A program made the position numbers and the translations under genes. A DNA stretch of 27,593 nt from a virus, in the IMG/VR virus record IMGVR_UViG_3300017727_000116, positions 1 to 27,593 of that record; one strand, given 5' to 3'. Of the stretch, positions 25,906-27,593 are shown piece by piece. Every line of letters starts with the position of its first letter. The stretch's first letter is position 1. The notes below the pieces were generated by a model, which did no database searches, was not told the DNA's origin, and saw only the letters and a list, made by a program, of their open reading frames with translations.

Positions 25906-27593
25906 TTATTGCTCCGCTACAAGTCCGTTGGATGCCGATATAGCGGTAGTAACTGCATCCGTTGTATTATTTATTCGGCGTAGTCCTTGGAATTCACTGC
26001 GTCCTGCTGATGTTCCTACGTGTAATAAATTGGTAGTATCATCATATGTAAGTGCAGTCACAGCATCAGAAGAACCATATAAAGTTGCCTTTGCATTCTC
26101 TTGGAAGAGAACCTTCTCATCCTCATACATCTTTTTGACTTGTTCTGGTGATGGGAAACCAGCACCAACTCTTGCTAATGCAATTGAACCCCTAAAATAA
26201 TTAGTAGTTCCAGTATTACTTCTACCAATTTCTAGAGTAGTTCCTACACCAAAACTAAGATTCCTAGAAACATTTGTATTTGAACCTGTTCCAGATTCGG
26301 ATTTTCCATTTACATACATTTGAAGTGTACCCCCACTTCTTCCGACAAGATAACACAACCAAACATCTTGATTAAATTCGGTTGTTGATTGTAGATATGA
26401 CTGTCCAGCAGAACTTTGTGTAAACATTTGAACAACGTTACCTGCAGTATAAAATTGACATCTATTACTGTTGTTCAAATCTCTTGTTATAATTTTTTGG
26501 TTGTTAGTATTATCATTATTCTTTATCCACGCCATCATATAAAAATCATCAGTTCCAAATTCCATATCACTATTGTATGGTTGTTCTAGATAATTACTAG
26601 CACTAAACCCACTATAAGCAACCAACTCTGCACCAGTTGCAACAGCACTCTTGGTGATTGTTCCGTAAACTGCGAGTCCTTTGTTGTTTACTGAACGGTC
26701 TGCAACACCATCAAAGATAGTAATATTATCAAATGATGCTGTTCCACTAACGTCTTGGGTTGCACTAAAATCAAGTCTGGTGGATGTTGATGTAGCAGTA
26801 AATGTAAAATAGTGTGTTCCAGTAGTATTAACTGCACCTTGACTCATTGTAATATTTGCTGATGATGGTGATTCGCCAGCATAAACTTGGAATCCATTAC
26901 TAACAGCACTTACAAGAACACCAACTGTATATGTTCTTCCTACTTCTGTTGTAATTGTTTGATAACATTGACCAGTAGCACCACCACCATTTCTACCAAC
27001 AGATGCAACACCTCCACCACTTACAGTAAATGTTGGTGTTGCATCATTACTCCAACCAGTTGTTCCATTACTAAAATCTCCATTAGTTATTAGATTGAGG
27101 TTAGTAGCAGATACATTCGTGGTAGAAGTATCAGACAGGAAAGCACCTTTGATGTCTCCGTGCATATATCCTGTGTTGTAGGAGGCGGTGGCATAAGCAG
27201 ACATTCCATCATTCAGACTTTGCTTGTTTACATCAACAAAAGTAAGTCCTCTATTATCTCCAATACTTAAAGATGCACTATCTGGAGTGGTGATAGCATT
27301 TGGTGCAATACCTGCATTTCCCAAATAACTAGAATTATTACCAATTCCATCAGTTGCATACCAAAAAGTAGAACTATTTGAATATGTTCCCAAATTTACT
27401 CCAGATATTCTTGTATATGGAAAATTATAATTAACTCCTTCATTAGAACCACTTCCTTGACGATGATATAATTCTCCAGATGGAAAAATTGATATCTCAA
27501 ATATATCATAAGACGTATTAGAAGCTGAACTAATAATAGAACGATAATGTTTAATCACACTTAGACGACCAGCAGGCGCAACGGCAATGGAAG
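25906..27593 (-). CDS. LamG/carbohydrate-binding tail adhesin, 5' end outside window
   Basis: The frame stays open to the last base of the window ('SIAVAPAGRLSVIKHYRSIISS...'), so the internal GTG at 27558 need not be the start; at least 561 residues are encoded. Counted from that GTG, residues ~155-280 look like a carbohydrate-binding beta-sandwich ('NLITNGDFSNGTTGWSND', ending 'TASFDNITIFDG'). Residues ~330-475 form a LamG domain ('FYMMAWIKNNDNT', 'LYMVNGK'-like 'LQMYVNGKSESG', 'YFRGSIALARVGAGFPSPEQVKKMYEDE'). The C-terminus has 'YDDTTNLLHVGTSAGRSEF'. Likely a receptor-binding tail fibre or spike. Confidence 0.82.
   Translation of the reverse strand, partial: SIAVAPAGRLSVIKHYRSIISSASNTSYDIFEISIFPSGELYHRQGSGSNEGVNYNFPYTRISGVNLGTYSNSSTFWYATDGIGNNSSYLGNAGIAPNAITTPDSASLSIGDNRGLTFVDVNKQSLNDGMSAYATASYNTGYMHGDIKGAFLSDTSTTNVSATNLNLITNGDFSNGTTGWSNDATPTFTVSGGGVASVGRNGGGATGQCYQTITTEVGRTYTVGVLVSAVSNGFQVYAGESPSSANITMSQGAVNTTGTHYFTFTATSTSTRLDFSATQDVSGTASFDNITIFDGVADRSVNNKGLAVYGTITKSAVATGAELVAYSGFSASNYLEQPYNSDMEFGTDDFYMMAWIKNNDNTNNQKIITRDLNNSNRCQFYTAGNVVQMFTQSSAGQSYLQSTTEFNQDVWLCYLVGRSGGTLQMYVNGKSESGTGSNTNVSRNLSFGVGTTLEIGRSNTGTTNYFRGSIALARVGAGFPSPEQVKKMYEDEKVLFQENAKATLYGSSDAVTALTYDDTTNLLHVGTSAGRSEFQGLRRINNTTDAVTTAISASNGLVAEQ

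Overview
The window is part of a T4-like myovirus genome that most likely infects marine picocyanobacteria (Synechococcus or Prochlorococcus). The sequence is AT-rich and carries the T4 morphogenesis and replication core: homologues of gp4, gp48, gp53, gp26, gp5, gp32, gp33 and gp59, plus probable gp27, gp51 and gp54. It also carries genes typical of cyanophages (ThyX, PhoH, glutaredoxin, DUF1825, DUF4278) and a cyanobacterial/cyanophage-type glutamine-II ('Downstream-peptide') riboswitch. Names rest on recognised motifs and gene order; no database search was possible.

Layout. (1) 1-640, minus: an early unit with a consensus sigma70-type promoter (611-639), a 62-aa protein, a 57-aa Phd/YefM-like protein, then tRNAs: an odd class-II-like tRNA, tRNA(CAU) and tRNA-Leu(UAA), the last cut by the window edge. 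(2) 648-14315, minus: late tail and baseplate genes. In transcription order these are a gp54-like tube protein, gp26, a small gp51-like protein, two large tape-measure/hub-like proteins, a gp27-like hub protein, gp5 (OB-fold only), a 940-aa repeat-rich structural protein, a beta-helix needle-like protein, an S74-chaperone tail protein and a LamG-type adhesin. (3) 14355-16946, plus: gp4, an unassigned protein, gp48 and gp53, divergent from the minus block across 39 bp that carry mirror-placed late-type promoter boxes. (4) 17017-21930, minus: a DNA-metabolism unit (60-aa protein, ThyX, 82-aa protein, PhoH, PD-(D/E)XK nuclease, gp33, 65-aa protein, gp59, DUF1825), then gp32 from its own consensus promoter and a terminator shared at the convergent end. 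(5) 21932-25256, minus: small early units separated by intrinsic terminators. These hold a Cys-rich 58-aa protein, an HNH nuclease, a riboswitch-led pair of 55-aa proteins, and a glutaredoxin-led operon. The glutaredoxin operon is preceded by a promoter, two adjacent perfect hairpins and a terminator with no ORF. (6) 25315-27593, minus: two tail-fibre/adhesin genes, the second open at the window edge.

The genes fit a lytic programme. Host-RNA-polymerase promoters (TTGACA/TATAAT-like, 17-bp spacing) drive early and replication genes. Late promoters of the gp55/gp33 type (TCTAAATA, AATAAATA or GATAAATA boxes) sit 19-32 nt before virion genes. The points most worth attention are the structured RNA or attenuator at about 25115-25211, the riboswitch with its short peptide at 23010-23233, the mirror late promoters at 14317-14355, the class-II-like tRNA with a UAU loop, and the hub/spike that appears split over separate genes without a recognisable gp5 lysozyme domain.
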